Below are positions 1-5,232 of a stretch of 8,918 bases of DNA, piece after piece (the stretch's first letter is position 1; each line of letters starts with the position of its first letter). The DNA comes from a bacterium (lineage in GTDB: Bacteria > Spirochaetota > JAHITG01), in the NCBI GenBank assembly GCA_028711675.1, contig JAQTRT010000122.1:1-8918 (forward strand). Reading direction: 5' to 3'. The notes beneath the pieces were generated by a model that was not told the DNA's origin, did not search any database, and was given only the letters and a program-made list of their open reading frames with translations. Both the position numbers and the translations under genes were made by a program.

Positions 1-1181
1 CTGTCCTTATTGTGTGTATGTATCTGCAAGCCCCAGCCTGTATTAACAGAGTGGAAATTCAGATAATTAATTTCATAATACTGGTCTGATACGATCCAGC
101 CCTGGGACTGAAAGGTTATGTTGGTCCAGGAGAACTGGTCAGCCTCCTGCCGGTCCTTAATATTCCTGGTTTTAATGTCAAAGACGTAATCCGGTACACC
201 GGGATTCAATGGGTCATATTTTGCTATATGTATATAACAGTTAAAAGAAGCATCGATGACATATCCTGCTGTAATATAATCATTTTCCAAAGTCTGCTGA
301 ACACTCTGTCCGCATGAAGAGGGGTATGTTGTGTTTAATAATTTTGTCCAGTTTGTATTCCCTGAACTGTCTGTTTTAATCAGGGTTACCCTGTCATTTA
401 TCGTTCCTGAAATAATATATCCGCCATCAGAAGTCTGATCAACAGAATAACCGTAGTCAGCGGCAGCCCTGCCGTATGTCTTGTACCAGCTCATATTACC
501 CGAACTGTCGGTCTTGATTAAATACACGTCATAATTTCCTGCTCCGTAGGATTTGGTAAATCCGGCAATGATATATCCGCCATCCAGGGTCTGCTGGACA
601 GAAAAAGCACGATCTTCATCAGCTCCGCCGTATGTCTTATACCAGCTCATATTACCCGAACTTGTGGTTTTAATCAGGTAAACATCCCAGCCTCCCGCAC
701 CATAAGATGAAGTATAACCGGCAATGATAAATCCCCCGTCTGAAGACTGTTTAACAGAATAACCCACATCACCGCTCGATCCGCCAAATCCTTTGGTCCA
801 GTTGGTATTACCTGAGCTGTCAGTTTTAATTAAATACACATCAACATCAGTTGACGGCATTTTCATTCCTGTCACAATATATCCTCCGTCTGATGTCAGA
901 TCAACGCCCATTCCAAAAGGATTTATGTCTGGCCCTCCATACATTTTTTTCCATTCCTCATTACCATTCACACCCAGTTTAATTAATATCGCATACATGT
1001 AATAAGAAGCATCATAGGTCTGTCCGACAACAATATAACCGCCATCCGGCGTTTGTTTGATTTCATAAGCCTGATCCCAGGAAGATAAACTATAGATCTT
1101 TTCCCAGCCCCAGCTGTGTAACAGTCCCGGTAAAACAAGGGACAGGGTAATCATTATAATATTTATTCTCCTGCCTTTCAT
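1..1181 (-). CDS. Secreted beta-propeller protein with C-terminal subunit-like domain (3' end cut off by window edge)
   Basis: The frame is open from ATG at 1181 to the left edge, giving 393 codons without a stop, so the C-terminus is missing. Residues 1 to about 25 (MKGRRINIIMITLSLVLPG...) form a signal peptide. Six propeller repeats follow, each built as DGGYI(I/V)xG...DVYLIKTDSSGN..W.K.YGG. Their closing tryptophans lie at 26, 77, 128, 180, 232 and 278, a period of about 52 residues. This repeat type is common in secreted surface proteins of FCB bacteria and candidate phyla and is expected to bind ligands or partners rather than catalyse. From about residue 332 the repeats stop and a different domain begins (WTN at 352-354, W362, QY at 367-368, W383) that resembles residues 50-104 of the protein encoded at 3304-4128. 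It is the last visible gene of the leftward operon, 52 bases after the previous stop. ATG 1181 has only a weak ribosome binding site; GTG at 1187 is an alternative start. Role as a surface adhesin is inference. Confidence 0.85.
   Translation of the reverse strand, partial: MKGRRINIIMITLSLVLPGLLHSWGWEKIYSLSSWDQAYEIKQTPDGGYIVVGQTYDASYYMYAILIKLGVNGNEEWKKMYGGPDINPFGMGVDLTSDGGYIVTGMKMPSTDVDVYLIKTDSSGNTNWTKGFGGSSGDVGYSVKQSSDGGFIIAGYTSSYGAGGWDVYLIKTTSSGNMSWYKTYGGADEDRAFSVQQTLDGGYIIAGFTKSYGAGNYDVYLIKTDSSGNMSWYKTYGRAAADYGYSVDQTSDGGYIISGTINDRVTLIKTDSSGNTNWTKLLNTTYPSSCGQSVQQTLENDYITAGYVIDASFNCYIHIAKYDPLNPGVPDYVFDIKTRNIKDRQEADQFSWTNITFQSQGWIVSDQYYEINYLNFHSVNTGWGLQIHTHNKD
475..664 (-). repeat. Tandem 156-bp repeat inside the propeller gene
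   Basis: About 34 bases beginning at 475 recur beginning at 631 with a single mismatch. The spacing of 156 bp equals one 52-codon propeller blade. This is nucleotide-level conservation between adjacent blades, stronger than in the other blades, and fits recent blade duplication or gene conversion. Confidence 0.7.
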
Positions 1182-1186
1182 ATCCA

Positions 1187-1210
1187 CTAAGGTAAAAGCG
1201 TCCTGGACAT
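1187..1210 (-). other. Seven-codon mini-ORF ahead of the propeller gene
   Basis: On the minus strand a good Shine-Dalgarno sequence (AGAGG, 7 bases before ATG at 1210) starts a seven-residue frame, MSRTLLP, that stops at 1187. The propeller gene's ATG follows 5 bases later at 1181 in another frame, and that ATG has no convincing binding site of its own. Ribosomes finishing the mini-ORF could re-initiate, so this may be a coupling leader, or simply a chance ATG next to a purine-rich stretch. Confidence 0.25.
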
Positions 1211-1233
1211 TAAATATCCTCTTCCCGCGTCCT

Positions 1234-2376
1234 TTACTTCGCCACAGCACAGACACCTCTTACGCGGAGCTTGCCCGTTTCCAGGACATACATATACACT
1301 CCCATGGGAACGGTTTTCTGGTCCGTATCGGTCCCGTCCCAGTACGGCATACTGCTGATGCTCTTGATCCTGTTGCCGCTGATATCGAATATTTCCAGTT
1401 TAAAAGGGCCGTATACTCCGTTGAACACCAGATAATCGTTTACACCGTCATTGTTCGGGGTAATGATCTTTAAATAAGGCTTGAGCTGCACGGGTTTCAG
1501 TTTACCCGCAGGGATGAGGCCGTAGAGACCGGTCTGCATGACAGGTGCCTGGACCGTATTCTTCTGGCCATCCGCCGTACCCCCCAGGTTCAGCCACTCT
1601 ATCCCGTCATACCGGCACAGCCTTAACTCCTCTTCCTTTATTGAGGAACCGTCGACATATCCGTCATTATCAATATCAAAATAAAGAAGAGTAAGCGCGC
1701 AGAATTTTTGGAACATGCTGTTATGCGGTTCCAGGCTGTATACCGCTACACAATCTCTGTATATCCCGTCCCGGGGAACGGGATATATCTGTTTGAAGGT
1801 AAGGTTTATTTTATTCTCAACAAAACCATCCGCAAATTCCATTTTATTCTCCCCGTCATAGGGATTCGCGTCCGATAATTTTAAATCCCCCCCGCTGACA
1901 TCCAGGTTTTTACTGTTCTCCTGACAAAGGGTCATATGACGGGGATCGGACGGACTGCCGGATAAATACTCGATACCGGTCAAAGAATTATAAAGCTCCA
2001 GGTAATAGTAAATAATGCCGGGAACCTGTTTATCCGGCCTGATCAGTACTGTCCCCCGATAATCCGTCTGGTTTATTATCCCGGGAATGAATTCCCGGCT
2101 TTCGTAATCCTCCATGACAGGAGTCTTATAACAGAAAACCGCATTTGTATTATTCCTGCTATTGTCCAGGATCAGGGTCAGATAAATATTATCCCCGACG
2201 ATCTGGATCACATTGTCCGTATCACCGCTGAAGGTATAGCCGTCATAATTACCAGGAGGCAGCGGTGATGAGAGCGTAACCTCTGCTGTTAATTCCGGAG
2301 GGGATATAAATGGCGTATACTGCGCCCGGATCATGCTGGGCGCGAGAATAATGATGATCCATAATATTTTGATCAT
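1234..2376 (-). CDS. Secreted protein with CHU_C/FlgD-Ig-like C-terminal domain
   Basis: A 380-residue secreted protein. Residues 1-19 form a signal peptide with likely cleavage at IRA-Q. Residues about 30-230 are beta-rich without a family I recognise. DIDNDGYVDG (234-243) has the spacing of acidic residues seen in calcium-binding loops, followed by ELRLCRYDGIEWLNLGG. The tail has TPNNDGVNDYLVF (306-318), LEIFDISGNRIKSI (327-340), WDGTD (346-350) and GVYMYVLETG (359-368), the pattern of gliding-motility C-terminal (CHU_C) and FlgD-Ig-like domains. In Bacteroidota such tails direct type IX secretion and surface anchoring; whether that machinery exists here cannot be seen. ATG 2376 lies 12 bases after the stop of the chaperone-like gene, so co-transcription is likely. 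Cell-surface location is well supported; the specific function is unknown. Confidence 0.85.
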   Translation of the reverse strand: MIKILWIIIILAPSMIRAQYTPFISPPELTAEVTLSSPLPPGNYDGYTFSGDTDNVIQIVGDNIYLTLILDNSRNNTNAVFCYKTPVMEDYESREFIPGIINQTDYRGTVLIRPDKQVPGIIYYYLELYNSLTGIEYLSGSPSDPRHMTLCQENSKNLDVSGGDLKLSDANPYDGENKMEFADGFVENKINLTFKQIYPVPRDGIYRDCVAVYSLEPHNSMFQKFCALTLLYFDIDNDGYVDGSSIKEEELRLCRYDGIEWLNLGGTADGQKNTVQAPVMQTGLYGLIPAGKLKPVQLKPYLKIITPNNDGVNDYLVFNGVYGPFKLEIFDISGNRIKSISSMPYWDGTDTDQKTVPMGVYMYVLETGKLRVRGVCAVAK

Positions 2377-2388
2377 AATGAAACCTAT

Positions 2389-3204
2389 CTAAGGAATGAT
2401 CAACCGGCCGGATGAGTCCACATCAATTGTAATTTTTGTCGTTATTTCAAGCTGTTTGAAAAAGTAACGGGCCCGCACAAGCCCGTGGTAGGAGCCTGGT
2501 TTTAAACGGATATCCAGGCCACAGGAATAATATATATCACCTTGTTCAAATATCGGAGCCAGTTCACCCAGAAAAATATTTGTTACGGCATTATCCTTAA
2601 CATCCGAAATGGAAAAATCAACCTCCGGCCTCAGATGGATATTGGAATTGTTCTTAAACCTCATCCTGATCCCGGCAACATAATACTCCCCATCCCTTCT
2701 GTTTGTGATAAATTGGATATCTCTGATGCTGAAATCCGTTTGGGCTCTCTCTTTTATGATCACATAAAGCGGGACACTGATCCCGGACTTGACCATACCC
2801 CCGTCATCAATAGTAAAAGACAGGTTGGCGTTCATTTCGCTGAGACTGTCTTCAGTGCAAAGGGCGTAAAATGTCAGGCGCTTCTGCTCCATCGGCCTTA
2901 ATTCAAATTCGGTCTCCCCGTTATATTCCAGCCAGTCCGAGACAGCAGGCGGTAAAAGCGGAGGATCATTCCTTCTCTCCTCCGGATCATCCTTGATGTT
3001 TTTCTTAAAGAAATAAGACCCGTTCTCATAGCTTAAGAACACTTTAGCTTTTTCCGGATTATTGTTCCCGATGTTGTAATGGATGGCAAATTTAGTATCC
3101 TCATTCGTATGAATAAGCACTTCATTGAATGAAGGCGCTACCCATACTTTAGCAGAAAGCCATGCAGACCATAAAATCATGAATAAGAACAGGAATACTT
3201 TCAT
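2389..3204 (-). CDS. Secreted PapD-like (fimbrial chaperone-like) two-domain protein
   Basis: The start is taken at ATG 3204 (271 residues), not the upstream ATG at 3231, because GTGAGGG lies 7 bases before it and the protein then opens with a clean signal peptide, MKVFLFLFMILWSAWLSA, cleaved after residue 18. Residues 19-150 read as an N-terminal immunoglobulin-like domain of the PapD type: a short strand, then DWLEYNGETEFELRPMEQKRL (90-109, the 'P..F.L.P.e...v' segment), then SGISVPLYVII (140-150). Residues 155-271 form a second Ig-like domain (VAGIRMRFKNNSNIHLRPEV, LKPGSYHGLVRARYFF). Known periplasmic chaperones of this fold cap and deliver fibre subunits to an usher. No usher is visible, and I could not confirm the paired Arg/Lys of true PapD chaperones. 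Its position between two secreted proteins sharing a domain supports a folding or assembly role. Family call moderately sure, function inferred. Confidence 0.7.
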   Translation of the reverse strand: MKVFLFLFMILWSAWLSAKVWVAPSFNEVLIHTNEDTKFAIHYNIGNNNPEKAKVFLSYENGSYFFKKNIKDDPEERRNDPPLLPPAVSDWLEYNGETEFELRPMEQKRLTFYALCTEDSLSEMNANLSFTIDDGGMVKSGISVPLYVIIKERAQTDFSIRDIQFITNRRDGEYYVAGIRMRFKNNSNIHLRPEVDFSISDVKDNAVTNIFLGELAPIFEQGDIYYSCGLDIRLKPGSYHGLVRARYFFKQLEITTKITIDVDSSGRLIIP

Positions 3205-3210
3205 TTTATT

Positions 3211-3218
3211 ACCCTCAC
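3211..3218 (-). promoter_or_regulatory. Ribosome binding site fixing the start of the PapD-like gene
   Basis: GTGAGGGT on the minus strand; the GAGGG core lies 7 bases before ATG 3204. It favours this start over ATG 3231 and gives a normal signal peptide. Confidence 0.7.
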
Positions 3219-3227
3219 TCAACCCTG

Positions 3228-3276
3228 GCAAGGGAATAAGGTGAAACCAGGAACAGCTTCACCTTATTCCGCTTGC
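3228..3276. other. Long intercistronic hairpin (terminator-shaped on the plus strand)
   Basis: GGAATAAGGTGAA (3233-3245) pairs perfectly with TTCACCTTATTCC (3258-3270) around a 12-base loop. Five further pairs (3228-3232 with 3272-3276) extend the stem after a single bulged G at 3271. On the plus strand it is followed at once by six T (3277-3282), the form of an intrinsic terminator, although no plus-strand gene runs into it. On the minus strand it sits between the secreted-subunit-like gene and the PapD-like gene, directly ahead of the latter's ribosome binding site and without a following U-tract. There it could protect the upstream transcript's 3' end or reduce read-through, a common way to make more subunit than chaperone. 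Confidence 0.6.
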
Positions 3277-3303
3277 TTTTTTAAATTTTGACCCTGTCTC
3301 CTT

Positions 3304-4128
3304 TTACTGTATCACCAGCTCGAGTTTAAGCGCTGTTGTTTTGTAAGTGGCCATTTCTGCCGGTCCGAAATTGGCAGCCCAGTAAACATAGCGGTTGCCG
3401 CTGCTGATCCCGTCTCCGCGCTCCCAGGAACCGCTTCCCCAGAGCCGGCCATCATTGGCGCCAGCAGGATTGATGACACCCTGGTTGACGCCTTTACAGA
3501 CCGGTACGCTGTAATAAGAGACAGGCAGGGAAGAAACCGTGGGGCCGTTGGCCATATTGGTATTGGCCGTGATGCTCAAATAAGAGCTTTGGTTATGGTT
3601 CGCGGTCCATTTCCAGGTCCAGCCTGTATTGGTGAACTTATAAACCCCTGCGCCCATGTCTATGGGAGGATTGATACGCGGGGGCTGATAGGAACTTGTA
3701 TCGGCCTGGATCTGCCAGACCAGTTCCAGGGATTGATTGGATGTGGCAGTATGGATCAGCCCATCCGCATCATTGATGCCGCCTTTATACCTGGGTTTGG
3801 CGATCTGCCTGTTCGTGTTGTCGGTTTTCAATACCATGTACCATTTGGCCGCTGAACAGGAAAAATCGATATCGGCATACTGGTTGGCTATCTTCCAGCT
3901 GGTTAAACCCCAGTACACATTCGTCCATTGGATCTTTGATGTAATGGCGTGAGTTAAACGGTTTCTGATAGTGATGCTCATGTTACTCACGGCCGATCCG
4001 CCAATAACAACCTCTGCGGTTGAAATGGTCACTCTTTTGGCTATATACTGGCCGTATGCGCCGCGGGACATAAAGAGACACAGAAATAAACTCACAAATA
4101 CCACGCTCAACTGAAATTTTTGTTTCAT
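3304..4128 (-). CDS. Secreted Trp/Asn-rich protein of unknown family, first gene of leftward operon (possible structural subunit)
   Basis: The start is set at ATG 4128 (274 residues) because AGGAGGAG lies 8 bases upstream and a clear signal peptide follows (MKQKFQLSVVFVSLFLCLFM..., cleavage near AYG-Q, residue 26). The frame stays open upstream to ATG 4194, but those 22 residues are hydrophilic and unlikely to be translated. The mature protein is rich in Trp, Asn, Ser and Thr, has two cysteines (91 and 211), no membrane span, and alternating strand-like segments ending in a beta strand (TTALKLELVIQ). I do not recognise the family. Residues 50-104 resemble the post-propeller domain of the protein at 1-1181, with shared I..RN, WTN, W, QY and W positions. 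First place in the operon, a strong binding site, a hairpin behind it and a chaperone-like protein next in line all suggest an abundant exported subunit. This is inference. Confidence 0.85.
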   Translation of the reverse strand: MKQKFQLSVVFVSLFLCLFMSRGAYGQYIAKRVTISTAEVVIGGSAVSNMSITIRNRLTHAITSKIQWTNVYWGLTSWKIANQYADIDFSCSAAKWYMVLKTDNTNRQIAKPRYKGGINDADGLIHTATSNQSLELVWQIQADTSSYQPPRINPPIDMGAGVYKFTNTGWTWKWTANHNQSSYLSITANTNMANGPTVSSLPVSYYSVPVCKGVNQGVINPAGANDGRLWGSGSWERGDGISSGNRYVYWAANFGPAEMATYKTTALKLELVIQ

Positions 4129-4136
4129 TTTTAATT

Positions 4137-4144
4137 CTCCTCCT
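4137..4144 (-). promoter_or_regulatory. Strong ribosome binding site of the first leftward gene
   Basis: AGGAGGAG on the minus strand, 8 bases before ATG 4128. It decides between this start and the in-frame ATG at 4194, and suggests high expression. Confidence 0.8.
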
Positions 4145-4171
4145 AAAAAATCATGTTTTTGCCGATCATAA

Positions 4172-4195
4172 TTTGTGCCGGCATAAGGGCACAAA
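4172..4195 (-). promoter_or_regulatory. Hairpin in the leader of the leftward operon
   Basis: TTTGTGCC (4172-4179) and GGCACAAA (4188-4195) form a perfect 8-bp stem with an 8-base loop, 44 bases upstream of ATG 4128 on the minus strand. There is no U-tract, so it is not a standard terminator. It could be an operator dyad or a translation-control hairpin. It starts 6 bases after the stop of the small ORF at 4202-4303. I could not match it to a known riboswitch. Confidence 0.45.
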
Positions 4196-4201
4196 CCTTA
4201 C

Positions 4202-4303
4202 TTATCGCCTGTTTTTCACCTCCTTTGTACTGTTTAGATACCCGGTCATGAAGAATCCAAACAGGATTACAACAATCATCTGCCTTCTTGTACAGCAATC
4301 CAT
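4202..4303 (-). CDS. Possible 33-residue small membrane peptide in the leader of the leftward operon
   Basis: A 33-codon frame on the minus strand from ATG 4303 (or 25 codons from ATG 4279, preceded by AAGAAGG). A hydrophobic core, MIVVILFGFFMTGYL, is flanked by CCTRR before and KEVKNRR after, the pattern of a single membrane span with charged ends. It points the same way as the downstream operon and ends 73 bases before ATG 4128, just ahead of the hairpin at 4172-4195. Its codons for K-E-V spell AAAGGAGGTG across the preceding base, a near-perfect anti-16S match inside the reading frame that could pause or recruit ribosomes. No homologue is recognised. It may be a genuine small protein, a leader peptide or chance. 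Confidence 0.3.
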   Translation of the reverse strand: MDCCTRRQMIVVILFGFFMTGYLNSTKEVKNRR

Positions 4304-4379
4304 TGTTGTTTCTATTAATTTAGACGGACGTGAAAGTGCGTTTAACAAAAAAAAGCAGGATATTTATATATTAAAAAAA

Positions 4380-4407
4380 TTGACTTTATTTTGCTAAATA
4401 TTAATAT
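4380..4407 (+). promoter_or_regulatory. Candidate sigma-70-type promoter for the sigma-factor operon
   Basis: TTGACT (4380-4385) and TAATAT (4402-4407) are separated by 16 bases in a very AT-rich stretch. The -35 box matches consensus at five of six positions, the -10 at four of six. Transcription would start near 4414, leaving a leader of roughly 130 bases before the proposed sigma-factor start. If this is right, the ATG at 4408 would lie upstream of the transcript's start. Confidence 0.35.
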
Positions 4408-4560
4408 ATGCTTGAATTTTTAACAACGATTAATATCAATCAAGAACTTCCTAAAAATACAAGGTCCGCAACAATTCATGATGCCTTAGGAAGAAGAAAT
4501 GATATTACTGCCATAAAACAAGGCGGCAGGAGGCTTGCAACATCGATTGGAAGATACTGA
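4408..4560 (+). CDS. Doubtful 50-residue ORF upstream of the sigma factor
   Basis: A 50-codon frame (MLEFLTTININQELP... to ...RRLATSIGRY) with basic character and no recognised domain. It has no ribosome binding site, and its ATG lies at or before the predicted transcription start. It overlaps the region that reads as the natural N-terminus of the sigma factor in another frame (4542 onward) and contains that gene's AGGAGG. It is probably a by-product of the leader; a coupling leader peptide is the alternative. Confidence 0.15.
   Translation: MLEFLTTININQELPKNTRSATIHDALGRRNDITAIKQGGRRLATSIGRY
4528..4533 (+). promoter_or_regulatory. AGGAGG ribosome binding site pointing to an ATC start codon
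   Basis: AGGAGG is followed 8 bases later by ATC at 4542, in frame with the sigma factor. No ATG, GTG or TTG in that frame lies at a usable distance: CTG 4557 is 23 bases away and TTG 4572 is 38 bases away. Confidence 0.55.
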
Positions 4561-4571
4561 ATGACGAAAAA

Positions 4572-5105
4572 TTGGTTTTGGAGTATTTGAACCGGAAAAA
4601 TGATGAAGCCTTCAGAGAACTTTATAACCGGTATAAAAATCCCATATTTTCATATATTAAAAGATATTTGTATTATTCATCAGATGATATTATTTCAGAT
4701 TTAACCAACGACGTATTTATACGGGCTTATATGAACCTGCCTCATTTAAAGAAAGTAAAATATTTTAAAAGCTGGTTGTACCGCATTGCCCATAATCTCT
4801 GCATTGATTATATTAGAACAAAAAAAGCAGTTCATCTTGATATGGATCATTTGCCGGATAACACGGTTGATAAAAGAGTCGATCTTGAAAATGATTATGT
4901 TGAAAATGAAAAAATTGAAACTATGTTAAATATCATAGATAATTTTGATTACGAAATCAAAGCTTTGATCATACTGAAATTTTTTCAAGGCCTAACATTC
5001 AAGGAAATCTCGGAAATTTTACAGATACCGGTGCGGTCATTGCAATATAAGTTAAGAAATGCCCTGACAGAATTGGAGTTTAAATTAAAAAAAGAGGGGT
5101 TGTAA
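4572..5105 (+). CDS. ECF-type RNA polymerase sigma factor
   Basis: A sigma-70 family protein of 177 residues from TTG 4572. Region 2 spans about 13-85, with AFRELYNRYKNP (13-24) and the core-binding/-10-recognition segment FKSWLYRIAHNLCIDYIR (65-82). Region 4 spans about 114-172, with the helix-turn-helix LTFKEISEILQIPVRSLQYKL (141-161). No region 3 or region 1.1 is present, which defines the extracytoplasmic-function group. TTG 4572 is the first conventional start, but the open frame continues upstream with IDWKILNDEK, a typical ECF N-terminus, and AGGAGG sits 8 bases before ATC 4542. The true protein is probably 187 residues from 4542. The gene is strongly AT-rich, and the FecR-like gene follows after 7 bases, the classic arrangement of a sigma factor with its membrane anti-sigma partner. 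Targets are unknown; the divergent surface operon and its own operon are the obvious candidates. Confidence 0.93.
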   Translation: MVLEYLNRKNDEAFRELYNRYKNPIFSYIKRYLYYSSDDIISDLTNDVFIRAYMNLPHLKKVKYFKSWLYRIAHNLCIDYIRTKKAVHLDMDHLPDNTVDKRVDLENDYVENEKIETMLNIIDNFDYEIKALIILKFFQGLTFKEISEILQIPVRSLQYKLRNALTELEFKLKKEGL

Positions 5106-5232
5106 TTTTAAAATGAAAGACATCAATAAAAAAGAAAGGCAGCTCCTGTCCCGTTTATACCGGGTTTTCAGCAGCAAAGGGCACAGGGAAGGAGAGAAGG
5201 CGGAACAGTATGTTCAGGGAAAGATCGGCCAG
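5106..5232 (+). repeat. 127-bp exact direct repeat, internal copy
   Basis: Identical base for base to 8792-8918. It begins on the first base after the sigma factor's stop codon and covers the 7-base gap plus the first 40 codons of the FecR-like sensor gene. The bases just outside differ (A at 5105, T at 8791), so the match is exactly 127 bases up to the window's end. Confidence 0.97.

Larger units (their letters stand above)
4129..4541. promoter_or_regulatory. Divergent intergenic region between the surface-protein operon and the sigma-factor operon
   Basis: About 410 bases carry no established gene and must hold both start regions. The stretch 4350-4410 is very AT-rich. It contains one candidate plus-strand promoter, a hairpin in the minus-strand leader (4172-4195), an 8-bp inverted repeat (ACAACAAT at 4269-4276, ATTGTTGT at 4302-4309) and two short ORFs described separately. 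I see no convincing minus-strand sigma-70 promoter, which would be expected if the leftward operon depends on the neighbouring ECF sigma factor. Confidence 0.5.

Noticed and set aside
793..1002. 69-residue plus-strand ORF
   Set aside because: It is antisense to the propeller gene, whose repeats are clear on the minus strand; no binding site or domain.
4129..4194. N-terminal extension of the first leftward gene from ATG 4194
   Set aside because: The extension is hydrophilic and displaces the signal peptide, while ATG 4128 has a perfect ribosome binding site.
4137..4260. Riboswitch (such as c-di-GMP) in the leftward leader
   Set aside because: A hairpin is present, but none of the conserved core segments of the classes I know could be found.
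4173..4397. 74-residue plus-strand ORF in the intergenic region
   Set aside because: No binding site, no recognisable domain, and it ends inside the AT-rich promoter stretch; more likely a chance frame.
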